Assembly: GCA_021464415.1 (NCBI GenBank)
Contig: CM038470.1
Coordinates: 34,776,099 to 34,840,098, forward strand
Direction of reading: 5' to 3'
From: Lonicera japonica
Lineage: Eukaryota; Streptophyta; Magnoliopsida; Dipsacales; Caprifoliaceae
DNA length: 64,000 bases
The notes beneath the pieces were generated by a model, which did not search any database, was not told where the DNA came from, and saw nothing but the letters and a program-made list of their open reading frames with translations. Shown piece by piece: positions 22,801 through 36,961 of the stretch. Position 1 is the stretch's first letter. Every line of letters begins with the position of its first letter. The position numbers and the translations under genes were made by a program.

Positions 22801-23085
22801 TTAACTAATAGTGCTTCACTATGATCAAAACAGAATTACAGACTCGATGACTTACAAAAATTGCTTTCCTAAAATTTACACAACAATCCTGTCAATCCAT
22901 TAAACGTAGAATCTAACCGCCGCGCTTCCTTTTTTTCCGGCTTACCCGTCATATATTTCTACGCACTTGATCACAATCCTTCACCCCCTATCTGTGAGCT
23001 CCCTTATCGTGCGTTAACCACTTCGCTCATCCCGTCTCCAATACCAACCAAAGACACTCTCGCAGGACCATAAACGTTTGGAACC
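19826..23085. other. AT-rich intergenic DNA, nothing recognised
   Basis: No ORF of note, RNA gene or clear repeat seen. Open frames here (for example 21095-21280) are short and lack family signals. Confidence 0.5.
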
Positions 23086-23089
23086 CTAG

Positions 23090-23335
23090 TTCCTAAAGTT
23101 GAAAAATAATAGGATCTGCTATAACATATAAACAAAACTTATGTGGTATTTCAAAACTCTCAAAAATTGATTCTAACGTTTGAATATTTGTTACCTCAAA
23201 AAGCTATCTAGATCCTAAAGTTGAAGAACAATATGATCTCCTATGGCATGTAAACAAAACTTAGGTTATGTTTTAAAACTTTCAAAAATTGATTATAACG
23301 TTTGAATATTTTTTGCCTCAAGAAACTCTCTAAAA
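23090..23335. repeat. Two-copy tandem duplication of about 123 bp
   Basis: Two adjacent diverged copies share tcctaaagttgaa, catgtaaacaaaactta-type segments, tcaaaaattgatt and taacgtttgaatatt. Each copy ends in cctcaa with a following agctatct or aactctct. No coding content. Confidence 0.75.
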
Positions 23336-26120
23336 TCAGAGCGTTCATTTACTCAACAGCTAATTCAATTGCGACAACACATTCAATAGTAGCCTACTCT
23401 GGGAATGAATGTGAGACTAAAGTCCCTTTGTGCATCCACTACTAGCAACTCCTTCTATGTCCCTTCTCATACTATGCATATGGATCAACGGATGACATAA
23501 TGTATTTTTGACATAAACTAATAGTTATATTTATAAAAAAAATATAAAGTCAAAATTCTTTGTAGAATAAACTAAAAATATTAAAAAATAAAAATTTGTA
23601 CCTTAAAAATACACGTTAAACCGGTATGGAACCAAAAGTTGAACCGGTCCGTAAATTTTAATTCCTACGAAATTGTTATTTCCGCACCGGTCCCAGATTA
23701 AGAGATTTCTTCCGGTCCGTCAATTAAAAGCACATGCACAGCCTCTTTTACTTTACACGTGGCTAAACAAGAATGGGTTTGACCCATTTAATGATTGCAT
23801 GCCCATGGTTTTCTTTTTAATGGAACCTTGACTTTTTCAAAGCATAATATTTTCTTTTTAATTAAACCAAACGTTGTTTTTTCCTTCCTTTATTTAAAAA
23901 TAAACATAAATCCTTTTATTTTATTTTTACTTTTATTTCACTATCATAAATTCGACTGAATTCAATTTAACTAAGATTTCAGAGACAATTTTATAGAGTA
24001 TGTTAAACATAAAATAAAAATCTCAATAATTTGTATTGACCAGCCTTTTTAGATTTCGACAAAACTAGGTAAAAATAAATTTGGCTCAAAATATTTTTCA
24101 TTTGAATTTTAAACTCAATTCACCACCTATATTTTGAATCAAACCATATAAACAACTTACCTTAGATCTTTAATTACGTGCGGTGCATCCGTTAAGTTTG
24201 GCAAGTTTTCATTAATTATCACATCTTTAAATCTCTAATTCGACTCAAACAATTACAACAGAAGAAGTGTTTTTGACTTTGAAATTAACCCAACTAAAAA
24301 TATAAACCTAACAAATTTATGAGTTACTCATGTATGATTTACTATTTAACTAATAGTCTTTAAACATTTTAGTTGGACCACTTTAGCGGCTACGAACAAT
24401 TCTTAATATGACAATTAATGCAAATAATATATTTATGTAATCAAACATATTGATTAATAGATTTTTCTTCGTTGAAGAATGATTTCTAACCCTTTAATAT
24501 TTATTAAGTCACTAAAAATTTGATTCACCTTTGAGGAATAACATAATTATCAATTTAAGGGTTATAATCCTCAACCCATTATTAAATTCAATATTTATGG
24601 ATCGTTTTAGTTGTGCTACTTTAGTAATTACCGAATTAATTATAATATAAACATTAAATTAAAGACAACGCCCTCATAATTTTTACAAATACGTTCTGTA
24701 CTAATTTTTTTTTACTATTATAAACAATTTAGTTTGTCTAATTCGTAAAAAATTTAACATTGTCCTTTTATGAATATCATAAATTTTGGGCCAGTAAAAG
24801 ATTGATCATGCTTCATGCATAGTCGTAAATAGCATCATAAATGAATTTAATATGCATCCAAAAAGAAATTGTAAATGAATTTTATAAAACATAAGTTCGT
24901 GTAAAGACAAAACACATGTCAAGATTATTATCTATAAAGTACGAGTCCATTTTTGATGGGAACAAAATTGGATGGATTCATGGGATTTCTAATGATAAAA
25001 CAATGTTTACTTTCATCTAAAATTAATTTTTTTTAATTTAAATAAATAAAAATTAACACGTGTCGTTTTATTATTAAAACTCTATGATCCCATCAAAAAA
25101 ATTTCCATAAAGTACTACATCCAGTATTATATTCATGCGGTTTTTCCCATTACCAAGTACAAAAACAAAATCATCATTAATTTGTTAGGTAAGATATGTT
25201 CTTCAAAGTGTAACTCTTATTTGAGTCACAATGAGTAGCCTCATAGAAAAAATTTAATTATATGATAATCTGTCAATTCTCCCACTCTAACTCTCCACCA
25301 TACTAATAAATTCATGAAGGGAGGTTAAATAGTAGATAATGATAAGCATGATATTATTCTTCATCTTCAAGGTGAGAAATTTAATTTTACCTTTTGAAAA
25401 ACTAATGTGCAAGTTGTAATGAAACTTTCCAAGACTTCATGATTACAAACATTACATAAAAGAAAATGCGATGATGTTAAAATTCGAAAATATTTTTCTT
25501 TCCTTTAAATCTTGTCGCTTATTTTTATTTAGCGTATCAAATAATTTGTACTCTTGTTATATTTTTTGAAAATATAACTCATATATTACACCCAATAAAA
25601 ATATGTAATAAAATTTATAAGTAAATATAGCATTGTTATTTCTTGTATAAATTCTCATATAACTATTAGTCCTTTTTCAAAAATTGGCATAACCATCAAA
25701 GCCATCAAAACAATATTTTAATACAAAAACCAATTCAACTCTATTGATCAAAATAAAGCAGTATAGCATGATAGGATAACCTTGGTTTGATACTGTACAA
25801 CCTTAATTAACATACGACTTTCATCTGATTTTTCATTAACATTAATATGAAAATCATGAAGCTCTGTAACCCGCTCTATTACAATAAATTGAGAGATCGA
25901 TGTTTCTTTGAGGCTTTATAGCTGTGTCAGATTTTTGAATTGTCTATTTTACCCCTGCGGTCTATTTTTTCATTAAAAAATATGCATGCAAGAAAGTTTG
26001 CACCTTAAACTTTTAATAAAGTAATATGTTGCTTAACCACTAGACCAATTAACATCTTTGTTCTATATTCTGGTTTGAATTAGAGATATATTGGAGTAGT
26101 ACACACATCAATTGTGCATG
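23336..26120. other. AT-rich intergenic DNA, nothing recognised
   Basis: Long AT-rich stretch without recognisable genes or terminal repeats. I cannot exclude old, unrecognisable element remains. Confidence 0.5.
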
Positions 26121-26125
26121 TGATC

Positions 26126-26127
<2 letters not shown>

Positions 26128-26164
<37 letters not shown>
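26128..26164. repeat. (AT)n(GT)n microsatellite
   Basis: A run of AT dinucleotides passes directly into GT dinucleotides. Confidence 0.95.
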
Positions 26165-26169
26165 TTGAA

Positions 26170-26933
26170 AAAAAAGTATATGAAATTGAGGGGTTATGAC
26201 TGTATCCTTGGAGCGCAGGTGAGCCCGTCTCTGTAATTCGTCCATTGCATACAAAAATATACATGTGATTTATGTAAATATGAGGGTGTCATTTGGACTA
26301 GGGAACCAAATTAATTGTTAGAAGTAGACTTAATATTAATTTAAACACAAAATATAGGAGTGATTTCGGTTTCAATCTGGGTGAAAATTAGGAGATCCAA
26401 ACTCAAAATGAATTTGAAAGTTCGGTTATGTTCGGCTTTGTTAGGTGATCATATATATTTTTTTAAATAAATAAATTGTAATTCGACACTTGTTTTGGTC
26501 AGAAAAATAATAACTATATGTTTACTCCTAATTCTTTTGAATAGAAAAAATATTAACTCTTACATTAATAATATAACTTAAATATTCATTACAGCTCAAA
26601 CAATTGGGTTCTCACTAGAGTTCGTAAATTTTAGGAACATTAAATTTTAGTTAATGAAGTAATATTATTTTTGACTTGATTCATTTTTGTAGTGGCACAC
26701 CCCAAGCCCAAATCAAACATATTCAATTTCGGTTCGGCTTTTAAAGAATCGGTTTGGATCGGGATGATACATACATTCGATTTTCGGGTCGCTACAACAC
26801 TCATAATACAAGATGTATCTAAACATAATATTCTATATATTTTTTATATTTTTTTAATACATTATAAATTCATAATGAATTTTGTTTTCTAAATATTATA
26901 TTGATTTGTAGATTTAAAAAATATAAATTTTAT
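26170..26933. other. Intergenic DNA, nothing recognised
   Basis: AT-rich DNA. The + strand frame at 26692-26892 shows no family resemblance. Confidence 0.5.
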
Positions 26934-26938
26934 TAAAA

Positions 26939-27199
26939 TGTTAAAATAATAGAGAGAGAAAGAAAGAAAGAAGAGAATAAGAGAAATCTTATTATTCAAC
27001 TGATATCTTATATGGGTAGGAGTTAGTTCTATTTATATTAAGAGCTAACTTCCTTACTTCTCTACAAAATCAATGTGGGACAAGTTACATAATATATACT
27101 ATAAGGTAATCTCCTTATTCATACCACAATTACAATGTAGGACAAATTGTATTTTACAATATTACTTACGGACATTCACGTATCAATAGTTTTACAACA
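26939..27199 (-). repeat. 3' LTR of the old copia element
   Basis: 261 bp, TG to CA, next to TSD taaaa. It is diverged from its partner at 30870 by many substitutions, so the insertion is old. Confidence 0.8.
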
Positions 27200-30100
27200 C
27201 TCTCCCTTGGATGTCCATTCTGCCACAATTCAATGATAGTTGCCTCATTAAAACATTTTTAAGGAAAAACCCAGTGGGAAAAAATCAAAGTGAAGAAAAA
27301 GAGTACAACATTCTTCAGGATCACTGAACTGCCATCAAATGCACAATATACTACCTTGTTAAAACTTTTAGTAAGAAAACTCAATGGGACAAAACCTAGT
27401 TAAAGAAAAAAGAGTATAGCGTACAAATATTAGGTAGCATACTTCAAGATACCCCCTGATTATTCTCCCCCTCATGATGGCAATTACATTTAATTTGATG
27501 ATAAAGTCAAATCATAACAATTTCGTAAACTGATTTTTAGAATATCGACTTCAACAATCACCATATGAGCGAATTCTATTAAGTTGTCATCTAGTGGTTT
27601 TACTCGACTTCAATTTTTATGTTCTTTTAATACGCATGTGAAACATATCTCATACTTGTCAACCTGAAATTTTCTTGAAAATGTATTATACACGCTGCAT
27701 TGTCTTCATAGATAATGCTTGAAACATCTTATGATAATCAGAAATATATCCTGGATTAGCATAACCTATCAACTTTGAACCATAAGAGTTATGTGCATAA
27801 AATAAAATTAGTGGTTCTTCATGGATATCCAATGATATGTTTGATACATATCTGGTGTCGTTTCGTTGGTGCTAAGCTATATATATTGAGCAAGTAAAGA
27901 AAGAAGAAAATTTTTTATCTAGTACATTGGATAAGTACCAATTGCACTTAAGTATGGTGCTTGGGGACCAATACTTCTTCATTTTCTTTTTTAAAATGGT
28001 ATGGATTTTCATATAAAGACCAAACAATCATGGGAATGCTCGGTGGTTCTACCTTATCCATAATTTTAAATTCTTTCATCAAATAGTTAACAGTTTTCTC
28101 GAACTCTTCAAGAGTCTCGATTAATGTATCCAGATAAATTGCTACTATTGAAAATTATTTTTGATGATTTGTTTGTAAAGACACATGGCAAATGAAATTG
28201 TTTCTATTTCATTCCTTAGACAAATCTTTGCTAATACGATTGTATCACATTCTTCTGGAATGGATAAGTACATACAATTAGCGTCTTAATTTTATCGAGT
28301 AAGTACGACTTTTTTTCAAGCAAAGTTAATCCTTCTGGGATTTTCATATAAATGTTAGAGTCTAAGTCCCTGTATAAATTAGCAGCTTCAACATACTTGT
28401 GTCTCATATATAGTATTTTAACAACTGCTAAGTTAATTATAAGATATTTAAAATTTATATATTGGATCCATAATCAGGGAATATAATGCTCATAATCAAT
28501 CTCATGTTTCTGCAGGAAACTTTGTGCTACAAGTTGTGCCTTGTGTCTTGTGATCTTATTATTATAATTTAATTTTCTTACAAACACCCATTTGTAACAA
28601 AAAATGTTAATATCTATTTGGGGTTCGTACTATAGATCCAAATATACTACGTTCATTTAAATACTCAAAGTTTGCCTTAATGGCAATTTCTCATTTGGCC
28701 AATTTTTCTTCTTTTTTGACATTTATTTATTGTACGTTGTTATTTATCATTATTATCATTTCCCTTTGTTATTCCAGTAGCTACTGTATATGCAAATAAG
28801 TCATCGATGACATTTTATTTTATATTTCACATATCTCTTATTAAATATTGAGATCTCTTTATGATTTGGTACCAATGCCTCTTCAAGGGCTTATGTAGTC
28901 TCTTCGGAGATTTGCATCTTTTCAAGACATTTGCCACTTCTAGGGCCTTAAAGAGAGTGAATTTTCTCATAACTCTTCTTGGGTGAAATGAGGAACATCT
29001 TCAGGAGTGTTCTTAAGGTATGATTAATCAGACTTCCTATTCTAGGGAGTTGAATCTTTGACACCTATAGGTCTGCCATGCTTCTAGCTTAGTACAGATT
29101 CATTAATTTCCATATTTTAAAGTTGTTATGTTTAGATAATAATTATGGAAACTGCATTTATAGTTGGCATATATAACTTTTTTGCATTTTATTGCATCAT
29201 TGAATCGATTGGTAATGTATTTGTAATTTCTTGAAAAACACTATTCTCCGTACCTTCTCATATTATAATGTACGTGGGTCTAGATGAGACATAGTAGGAT
29301 TGTTCTACTATAATTCTCGCCATTCTTTTGGAACTGGTAGTTTTGCAGAAAATTTCTTATCTCCCCCTAATAGCGAAAATACTTTATCATCAAAGTGATA
29401 ATTTGTAAAACGTACAGTAGACACATCTCATTTCATTGGTTTTAAATACGGGATAATTGAAAATGGATCAAAACATATATAAATAATACAACTAACTTTA
29501 GGCAAATTAAATTTAGTAGTTGTATTTTTGAATTCGCATGATAAGCTTGTAAAAAAAATATTAAGTCCTAAGTTAAGTTTCACAATGTTGGCTAATAAAC
29601 TTGCAAAAATAATATATAATAAAATGAAAAAAACTTACATATCAATAAGTGTCTATAGTCTTGGAGGATCTACAAAGGCACAAATATCATCTTGCATTCT
29701 TTCAAAAAAATGTGAATAAAAAAAAATTAAATAAAATAATTTAGTAACAAGTTTACCTTTGCAAATAAATGATAGAAAAAAAATACACATTTAATATATA
29801 ATAAATTATTAATTTGTCAACTTGTACCTTTAAGAGTTGTTTATTATTTTTCTTAATATGGTACTTCTAAGATGCTTACCTATCACGCAAAGGATTGAGA
29901 TTTTTAAGATAACAAAATTTTTGGACTTTTAGCTCGGCTTGAACTTCTGACTCATAGTGGAGAGTGATTCAACAATAAAAAGTGTTGTATAATAGACATT
30001 CGATGAGAAAATATTTAATTTTTCTAGTGAGAGCTTCTGGCTCAGTAATAATGCACAATGTTATGCAATAGAGATCCGAGGAGAAAATAATAATGATTCT

Positions 30101-30869
30101 AGTGTGAGCTTTTGGCTCCCAACACTAGTTAATAATGCATAGTAATTCATTGTTAACTTCACTATTTATTTAAATATGATACTTATTAAAGTTAAACAAG
30201 TTTCTTCGGGAACTACTTGATAATAATAATCTTTAATGAATATATTGGTACATTATATAGGCTCTTCTGAAACTTTCAATCTTTTGTATAAGTTCAGCTA
30301 TAGTGAATACTTTGTGTATATATTAAGCACCAACTCATTGAAAAACTTCTGATTTTTCAATAATAGCATATGATATGACACAATTTGAAAAGTGTGTTAT
30401 ACAATCCATAATCCATACCTTCAAATAAAAGAATCATAAATAAATGATAATTTAGGTCTTATGAACTTAAATTAGTTTTCTCTCAACTTTTTATCAAAAG
30501 CCTCTTTATCAAGAGAAGTGCAATCAGCAGCTTTATAAAAACAATTTCATGCCCCCCATTTAGTATGATTGTCTCCACATCATTAATAGAGGTCTTATAT
30601 TTAAATACCACATATTTTGGTACATAGTTATGATTAAGGTCCGGCGCTTCTCAACAAACCACTTTAGGTGGTTCTTGATCTGACATGTATGAAGAAATTA
30701 CGATGCTTAATATTGAGTTAGCCTCCAAGAAAAAGAAATATAAATTTTAAATTATGATGGCATGCTTTCGCATAACTGGCCTTTAAGAAGAATTTTTTTT
30801 AATTTTAACTATGATGACCTGCTTTCGCAATGGCCTTCAATTGACTGTAAAGTAGTCATACTGATAACG

Positions 30870-31124
30870 TGTTAAAATAATAGAGAGAGAAATAACGAAA
30901 AGAATAAGATAAATCTTATTATTCAACTGATATCTAATATAGATAGGGTTAGCTATATTTATATTAAGAATTAATTTTCTTACTTCTCTATAAAATTAAT
31001 ATTTGACAAGTTACACTATTATATTATAAAATAATCTCTTCATTTATACTATAATTTTAATACATAAAAAATTATATTTTATAATATTACTTATAAACAT
31101 TTTTATATCGATTTTTTTATAACA
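30870..31124 (-). repeat. 5' LTR of the old copia element
   Basis: 255 bp partner of 26939-27199, ending ataaca before the second taaaa. Many differences from its partner are C-to-T or G-to-A. Confidence 0.8.
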
Positions 31125-31129
31125 TAAAA

Positions 31130-32530
31130 TTAAATTTCCTAATTTAATATTATTTACACTTTAAAGTAAATGAGAGAGGAAGTTGGAAGAAGAGTAGTGA
31201 TTTGGGTGCTTGTCTCGTAAGTGGGTAGTAATGATAATGATTTGATATTTTGCTGTGGCAGTAAATCACTTTTAACGGTTGAGATTGATGACATATCAAT
31301 TAGATGCCACGTCGATATCTAGATTAAACCATGTGGATATTTGGATCAAGGGACTTTAAAACGTGAAACTCACAATTTGATTTTACTTTCATATTTGTTA
31401 AAATTTATTTTATTTTATTTTTATCTCATAAAATATTTAAAATATTATAACTTTAAATTGAAAAATTAAAATTAAATAAAAAACATATTTAAAACATACT
31501 CATTAAAATTTATAAAATAAAATTTATTACGACTATTTTTTGAATTTTTTTCATAATTTTTTTTAAATATGTTGAAAAAAAGTTCAACAAAAATCAAATT
31601 TACTTTTAAACCTATTTTCACACTTTTCAATAATTCAACTCAAAAACTCAATTAAACATGGCTGAAGTGCAGTAAAATTTTGTATTGTATAATATAGATA
31701 ACATTTTTGCTCAAATTAATGTTTGGGTCAAATTCAAACATAATATAATACGTATGTTTAATAAGGATAATGACAAAAAAAATAAACTAAAATTACCTTA
31801 ATTTAAGGGATATTTATTAGGTATGTTTAAAATTTTAAAAATTGTCAATAGCCTTGTACCCCATTGGAATCTTCCATGACCATATCCTCGTAATAAGAAG
31901 GTATTATGTTCGAAACACATGAATATAGTTGTCAAATCTTTTGTTAGTCCATATTTATTGTGATAGTTATACATTCATAACTTGTATGGAAAAAATTTAT
32001 TATATATTTGTATAAAGAAAGTTGTATTGTGAATTTATATTTGTATGAAAAATAAATTGAAAAATAACTTCAAAATCTTTTCAAATGTGGAAATCTGAAA
32101 AGAATTAGGGGATATATAAATTATAGCGATAAATTAATTATCCAGAAAAAAGTCAAACGAGGTTAAAACTGGAAATGCATAAATAAAATTTTAAAAATAC
32201 GATATTCATAACATTGTAATTTAGTAATAATTATATGCACTTTTTGGGCCATTTCCTAGTTTTATAAAAGAGGTGGTCTAAATGTAAAATAAAATTTGAA
32301 TAGATTGAACTAAAAAGAAAAAACCCATTAATTATTTGACTATACACTATAGAGATTTTACTCTCTTGTAAAAAGTTTCTAAGATCCGAATGTAGAAGAG
32401 AATTGTGCACCAAATTAGATTTCTCCTATTTCTTCCTATTAAAAGCTTCATTCATTATATATATATATATATATATAAGTTGTATTTATAGAGAATTCGT
32501 GTTACAAGTTTATCACTTTGCTTAGAAAAA
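31130..32530. other. AT-rich intergenic DNA, nothing recognised
   Basis: No ORF or repeat with recognisable identity. A (TA)n run lies at about 32457-32477. Confidence 0.5.
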
Positions 32531-32536
32531 AATGAC

Positions 32537-33144
32537 TAAATGATACTATTGCACCTCAAATTAAAAGAAAGTATTAATTTGCACCTTAAAATTTTTTTTC
32601 CGACACTTTGCTCCCATACATACAAATTATATCAATTTACCTTGATGCTCCATTTCCGGCCAATTTTCAAAACCTTCGGCCACATTAGCGAATCACGTGT
32701 GCAATTAGTAAGAGCATTTTGGACAAGAGATAATAAGTGACCTTCACCTCATTTTTGCTCTTCACTTTGGCGTTAAAATTAGGAGTCCACTGTTAGAAGA
32801 AGAAGAAGAAAGAAAGAAAGAAATGGTGGATTTTATGGTAGGAAGTAAAGATAGATTTTTGTTGTAGTAAGTTGGAATTAAGAATGGATTTTGTAATACT
32901 AAGTAGGAATTAATTATGGATTTTGTCATATTTTGATATAGTGAGGATGAATATGGTATATTAAATATGGAATATTGATACAGCAATTCGCTCGTGTGGT
33001 GGGACATTTTGAAAAATAGCCGAAAATGGAGTATTTAAATAAATTGATATAATTTGTATATATAAGGTGCAAAGTGTTGGAAAAAAAATGTTTATGGTAC
33101 AAATTGATACATTCTTTTAGTTTATGGTATATTAGTGTCATTTA
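32537..33144. mobile_element. Foldback / MULE-like element with ~140-bp inverted arms
   Basis: The left arm (about 32537-32680: taaatgatactattgcacc, then ccgacactttgctccca, acaaattatatcaattta, ctccatttccggc) is mirrored by the right arm (about 33005-33144). The central part, about 320 bases, has no ORF. Long inverted arms without coding capacity fit a non-autonomous Mutator-like or foldback element. I could not define a target-site duplication. Confidence 0.65.
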
Positions 33145-35345
33145 ATGTTAAAATTATTTTTTTTAAAAAAAAAGCCCTAAATCACTGTACTTTGAATTAA
33201 GGGTGTGTTTGATTGGTAAAATTTTTCATGGAAAATGAGCATTTTTCACTTGATTTGAATACTTAAGGTGTTTGATTAGCTTTTTTTTCTAGGCAATTTA
33301 ATTCCCACTTTTGGCTCACACATGTGCATTTTCAAGGCAATCGAGGAAAATGTTTTCTTTGGAGGAAGTGGTTTTTTTGTTTTCCATGCTTGGTCACGGT
33401 TCACGAGACAAGGTTTTTACCATTTTTTACAATAAAAATTCCATAATTTAAAATATAAAATTCAAAATAATATAAAAATTTAATATTTAAAATATACTAA
33501 TCAAGATCAATTTATTTAGACATATCTCTTTATTTATTTAAATGCCCCATCTTCTGTTATTAATTTTAAATTTTACTCAACTTTTTGTGCGCTTGTTTCT
33601 TTAAATGTTCCACCCCGAAGAAAATTTTAAATCAAACCTTTTAAGTTATTTGTAAGACATTATTATTTGAGCATATGTCAAATACACGACGTAGTGAATT
33701 TTTATTTTTCTAAAATACAACATTAAATTTTAAGAGTGTTCTTAAATGCACCCACAAAATCAATTTTGTCACCCCAGTGTGAGAATACTTTCTTCTCAAC
33801 CTATCAAATCTTTAAAAAATCTTGCACTTCACTCCAGCGGTAGGGTGAGTTTACTGAAATAATATAAAGACGATAAAATTTCGTCGCAAAAAGAAAAAAC
33901 ATTAAATAATATTAATTTTTTCATTAATATAAAACATAATAAATAAAATTTACATCGTTCTTAATAAATTTTATTAAAATTTTTATCTCCCCAAGACACA
34001 AAATGTTAATTGTCAGAACTACAGTTTTAGTAATTATATGATATTTTATATTATATTATATTATATTATTCATTACTCTTAAATGATTATTATTCATATT
34101 TAAAATTTATTTACACATTTTATTTTATCTTTATCAAATAAGTAAAAATAAGACTTAATTCACTATACCAAAAATAGTAAAAGATCAATTTGTTGTATGT
34201 AAAATATATGTTATCTTTTGTGAATAGGGAAAAAATAAATTGGAAAAATAAAATAGTTTTCATAATAACAAATCATTTATTGAAATATTTTGTTACTTTC
34301 GATTTCTATGATATTTAATTTTTTGGAGATTCAAGAAAACGATTTCCTTACAAAATATTAGCATGATAGAGATTTTCTTACCAAACTATTTTATTTTTCA
34401 ATATTTTTTTACGAGTAATTTTAAAAAAATAAATATTAAAACAATAAAAGCACAACATAGAATAAATATATATTTTTCCCTCATTCCTTTTCGCTCTCTC
34501 CCTTCAATTAATATATATTTTTTTTCTTTCCTCCGTAATCTCACTAAATTTTAATTTGCTTAATTATCCTCTGCACCCTTTGCTTTTCTTTTTAACTCTA
34601 ATTATTCTTAAATAAATAATGATTTATTAGGTTCAAGAATTTTCTTAGCTAAATTAGAATAATAAAAATCAAAGGAATAATCAAATTAATAATAATTACA
34701 CCAAAACCTAAGCTAACAATTAGCGAGAAGATATTACCTAAAATGATTAAAACAAATCTATATTTTCAAATTTCAAAATTTAAAATTCAAAAATTCAAAA
34801 ATTCAAACTAATTAAAGATTTTAAAACTAAGATTTGGTCACATACTTGTAAGGAAGAAAGCAATTATACATCTCCTACACCACATAAATATGCACCATAT
34901 GTATGTATGTATTTTCCTAATTAAGGAAATTACTATGAGATAGCTAAGAATAATTTTAACTTACAAATTTGTTAAAAATAAAATATTATTTAAAGAAACA
35001 AACTATATTTCTAACTAAATAATATAAAAAATATTAAAATTTGGGATTTTACATGAGAAGATAAATTAGTGGTGATTTTTTCAAAGTATAGAAAGCGGGA
35101 TGAAAAGAAAGGTTTTTATGCTATTTTTTAGATTAATTTTAACATAACTTTGACTTTTGGTGGGGTGAGAAGACGGATTATGTAGGTGCATTTAAGAACA
35201 TCTAATTTTAATCTGTGCAATTATTCTCTCCATGTGTCCCCACCAAAAAATAATAATAATAATAAAAATCTGATGTATCAAGCTCTAATTCTCTCCATGT
35301 AATGCTTTTACTACTCGTATATATTTAATAGAAGGAAAAAACTTT
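33145..35345. other. AT-rich intergenic DNA
   Basis: Nothing recognised. The stretch near 33200 (gggtgtgtttgattgg) resembles the end of many plant MITEs, but I found no inverted partner. Confidence 0.45.
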
Positions 35346-35353
35346 TACGAAGG

Positions 35354-36961
35354 TGCTAATTGCCTTGGTGGTTAAATCAAGCTCTAATTTACACGATGTG
35401 TATTTTACATGTATTTTAAATGTATTTAATTTAAACCGATTTAACAAGCTACATTGTTTTTCTCAAAATATCCCGAGAACTAAAACGAAAACCTTATCAA
35501 GTGTATCACCACTCCACAAGATTCTTCCTACTCTCATATGAACTCATGCAATTCATGAAGATCAAAGATGAAAAGAATAGATGAAAAGTTTCAAGGCAAA
35601 TAATGCAAGTGAAGATCATATTGAAGAAACAAATCAGAGCATTCGAAGACTCGTTAATTCGATAATTGAGTGAGTGCTTAGGATTTATGTTAAGTTTCTT
35701 GATTAATCAATCTCTATAACTCAAACGTATTCATGCATTTTTTAAAGATTGATTCAAACAAGCTTGAAATTGAATTTCTTTAGAAAACATTATTTTACAA
35801 AGACCAAATTTCAAAATAAATTCATATTCATTTTAAATGATTATATTTTAAGCTCTCATAAAAATAAGTATCTTAGAAATATATCTTTAAGGTTCAAAAA
35901 TCATTAGAATTGTATTTGGAACTAAATTGCTAAATTGCAAAAATATTTTTATTTTACATTTAAGATTTGCTCAGTTTTGGCACAGCTTTGATCTAACGAT
36001 CTGATGGAGCCTTTTCCGGACTCCGATCATTTTAAATTTTTACAGTAGTTGAACAACATCTCTTAGCACTTATGAACAAAATTTGAACATGATCCAACGA
36101 TTGGATTTGAAGAAATGATCAAAACAATTTTGAATTTTTGGTCAACATACAATACTAGCTATTGGAAAAGAAATTCTTGCCTCACTTTTTTGCACACAAC
36201 CTTCCTTAAAAAGTCTCTAACGGATATATTGACTTAGGGGCTATATATAAGATGTTTTAAACTCATTTTTACACACTTCAATCCATTCTAATAGTTCATA
36301 TTCATCATCTACTAAGATTGAAGAGATTCAAATCATTCATTGATCATATTTATCATTTTGAACTATCTTGTCTTGATCAATCTTGATAACACTAGTGTGA
36401 GCTTCAATTGTATCTCGTAAACACTTGAGAGTTATTGTTCATTGGTGTGAATCGCCAAATAATCTTTATTCATCAATTGTGAGATGTTTATCTCATAGAT
36501 AAGTAAGAAGGTTAATTGTTGTGCCGAGTGTGGTGAGTAGAATCACATTTATTGAGTATGGTGAGTAAAATCACACTTGTAGAGTATTGTGAGAAGAACA
36601 ACACTTATTGAGTGTAGTGAGAAATATTACACTTGTAAATGTTTGATTTTCACCCGGAAGAAAATCGATATTAGTGAAACTTCTCAGGGGTACTATCTGG
36701 GCGCGGATGTATGGTCTAAACAACCGAACCGTGAGAACAAAATATCATAGTCTCACTCGGTTCAATCTCTCTAACTCAAGCTCTTTATTTACTTGCATTT
36801 ATATTTATTGCTTGTTGTTGAAATTGATTACTTTGCATATTTCCTTAATATTCATTGAATTAAAGTTTTATTCTTAAAACTTTTTTTGAAATTTTTTAAT
36901 TCCGCATTAAGTTTCGAAAACTCTATTCAACCCCCCTCTAGGGGTCATTAACCAACCAACA
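35354..36961 (+). repeat. SIRE-like copia solo LTR
   Basis: The right half closely follows the R/U5 part of the copia LTR at 18441-19825 (reverse strand): tcaggggtactatctggg, ggtctaaacaaccgaacc and the terminal ccccctctaggggtc. A TATA box ctatatataag lies at 36242-36252. The likely start is TGCTAATTGCC at 35354 and the likely end ACCAACCAACA at 36961. No coding interior or partner is next to it. I found no target-site duplication, so the ends are approximate. Confidence 0.7.

Larger units (their letters stand above)
26939..31124 (-). mobile_element. Old copia element with two short LTRs and perfect TSD
   Basis: Two direct repeats starting TGTTAAAATAATAGAGAGAG and ending in ACA lie at 26939-27199 and 30870-31124. 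They are flanked by the same five bases, taaaa (26934-26938 and 31125-31129). The interior carries - strand remains of copia pol, for example the RT stretch KARLVAQ-like near 28560-28490, full of stops. After the 5' LTR on the - strand the sequence reads cgttatcag, close to a half-tRNA primer site seen in some copia elements. No intact ORF remains. Confidence 0.8.

Noticed and set aside
33190..33310. MITE end (gggtgtgtttgattgg)
   Set aside because: No inverted partner or target-site duplication found nearby.
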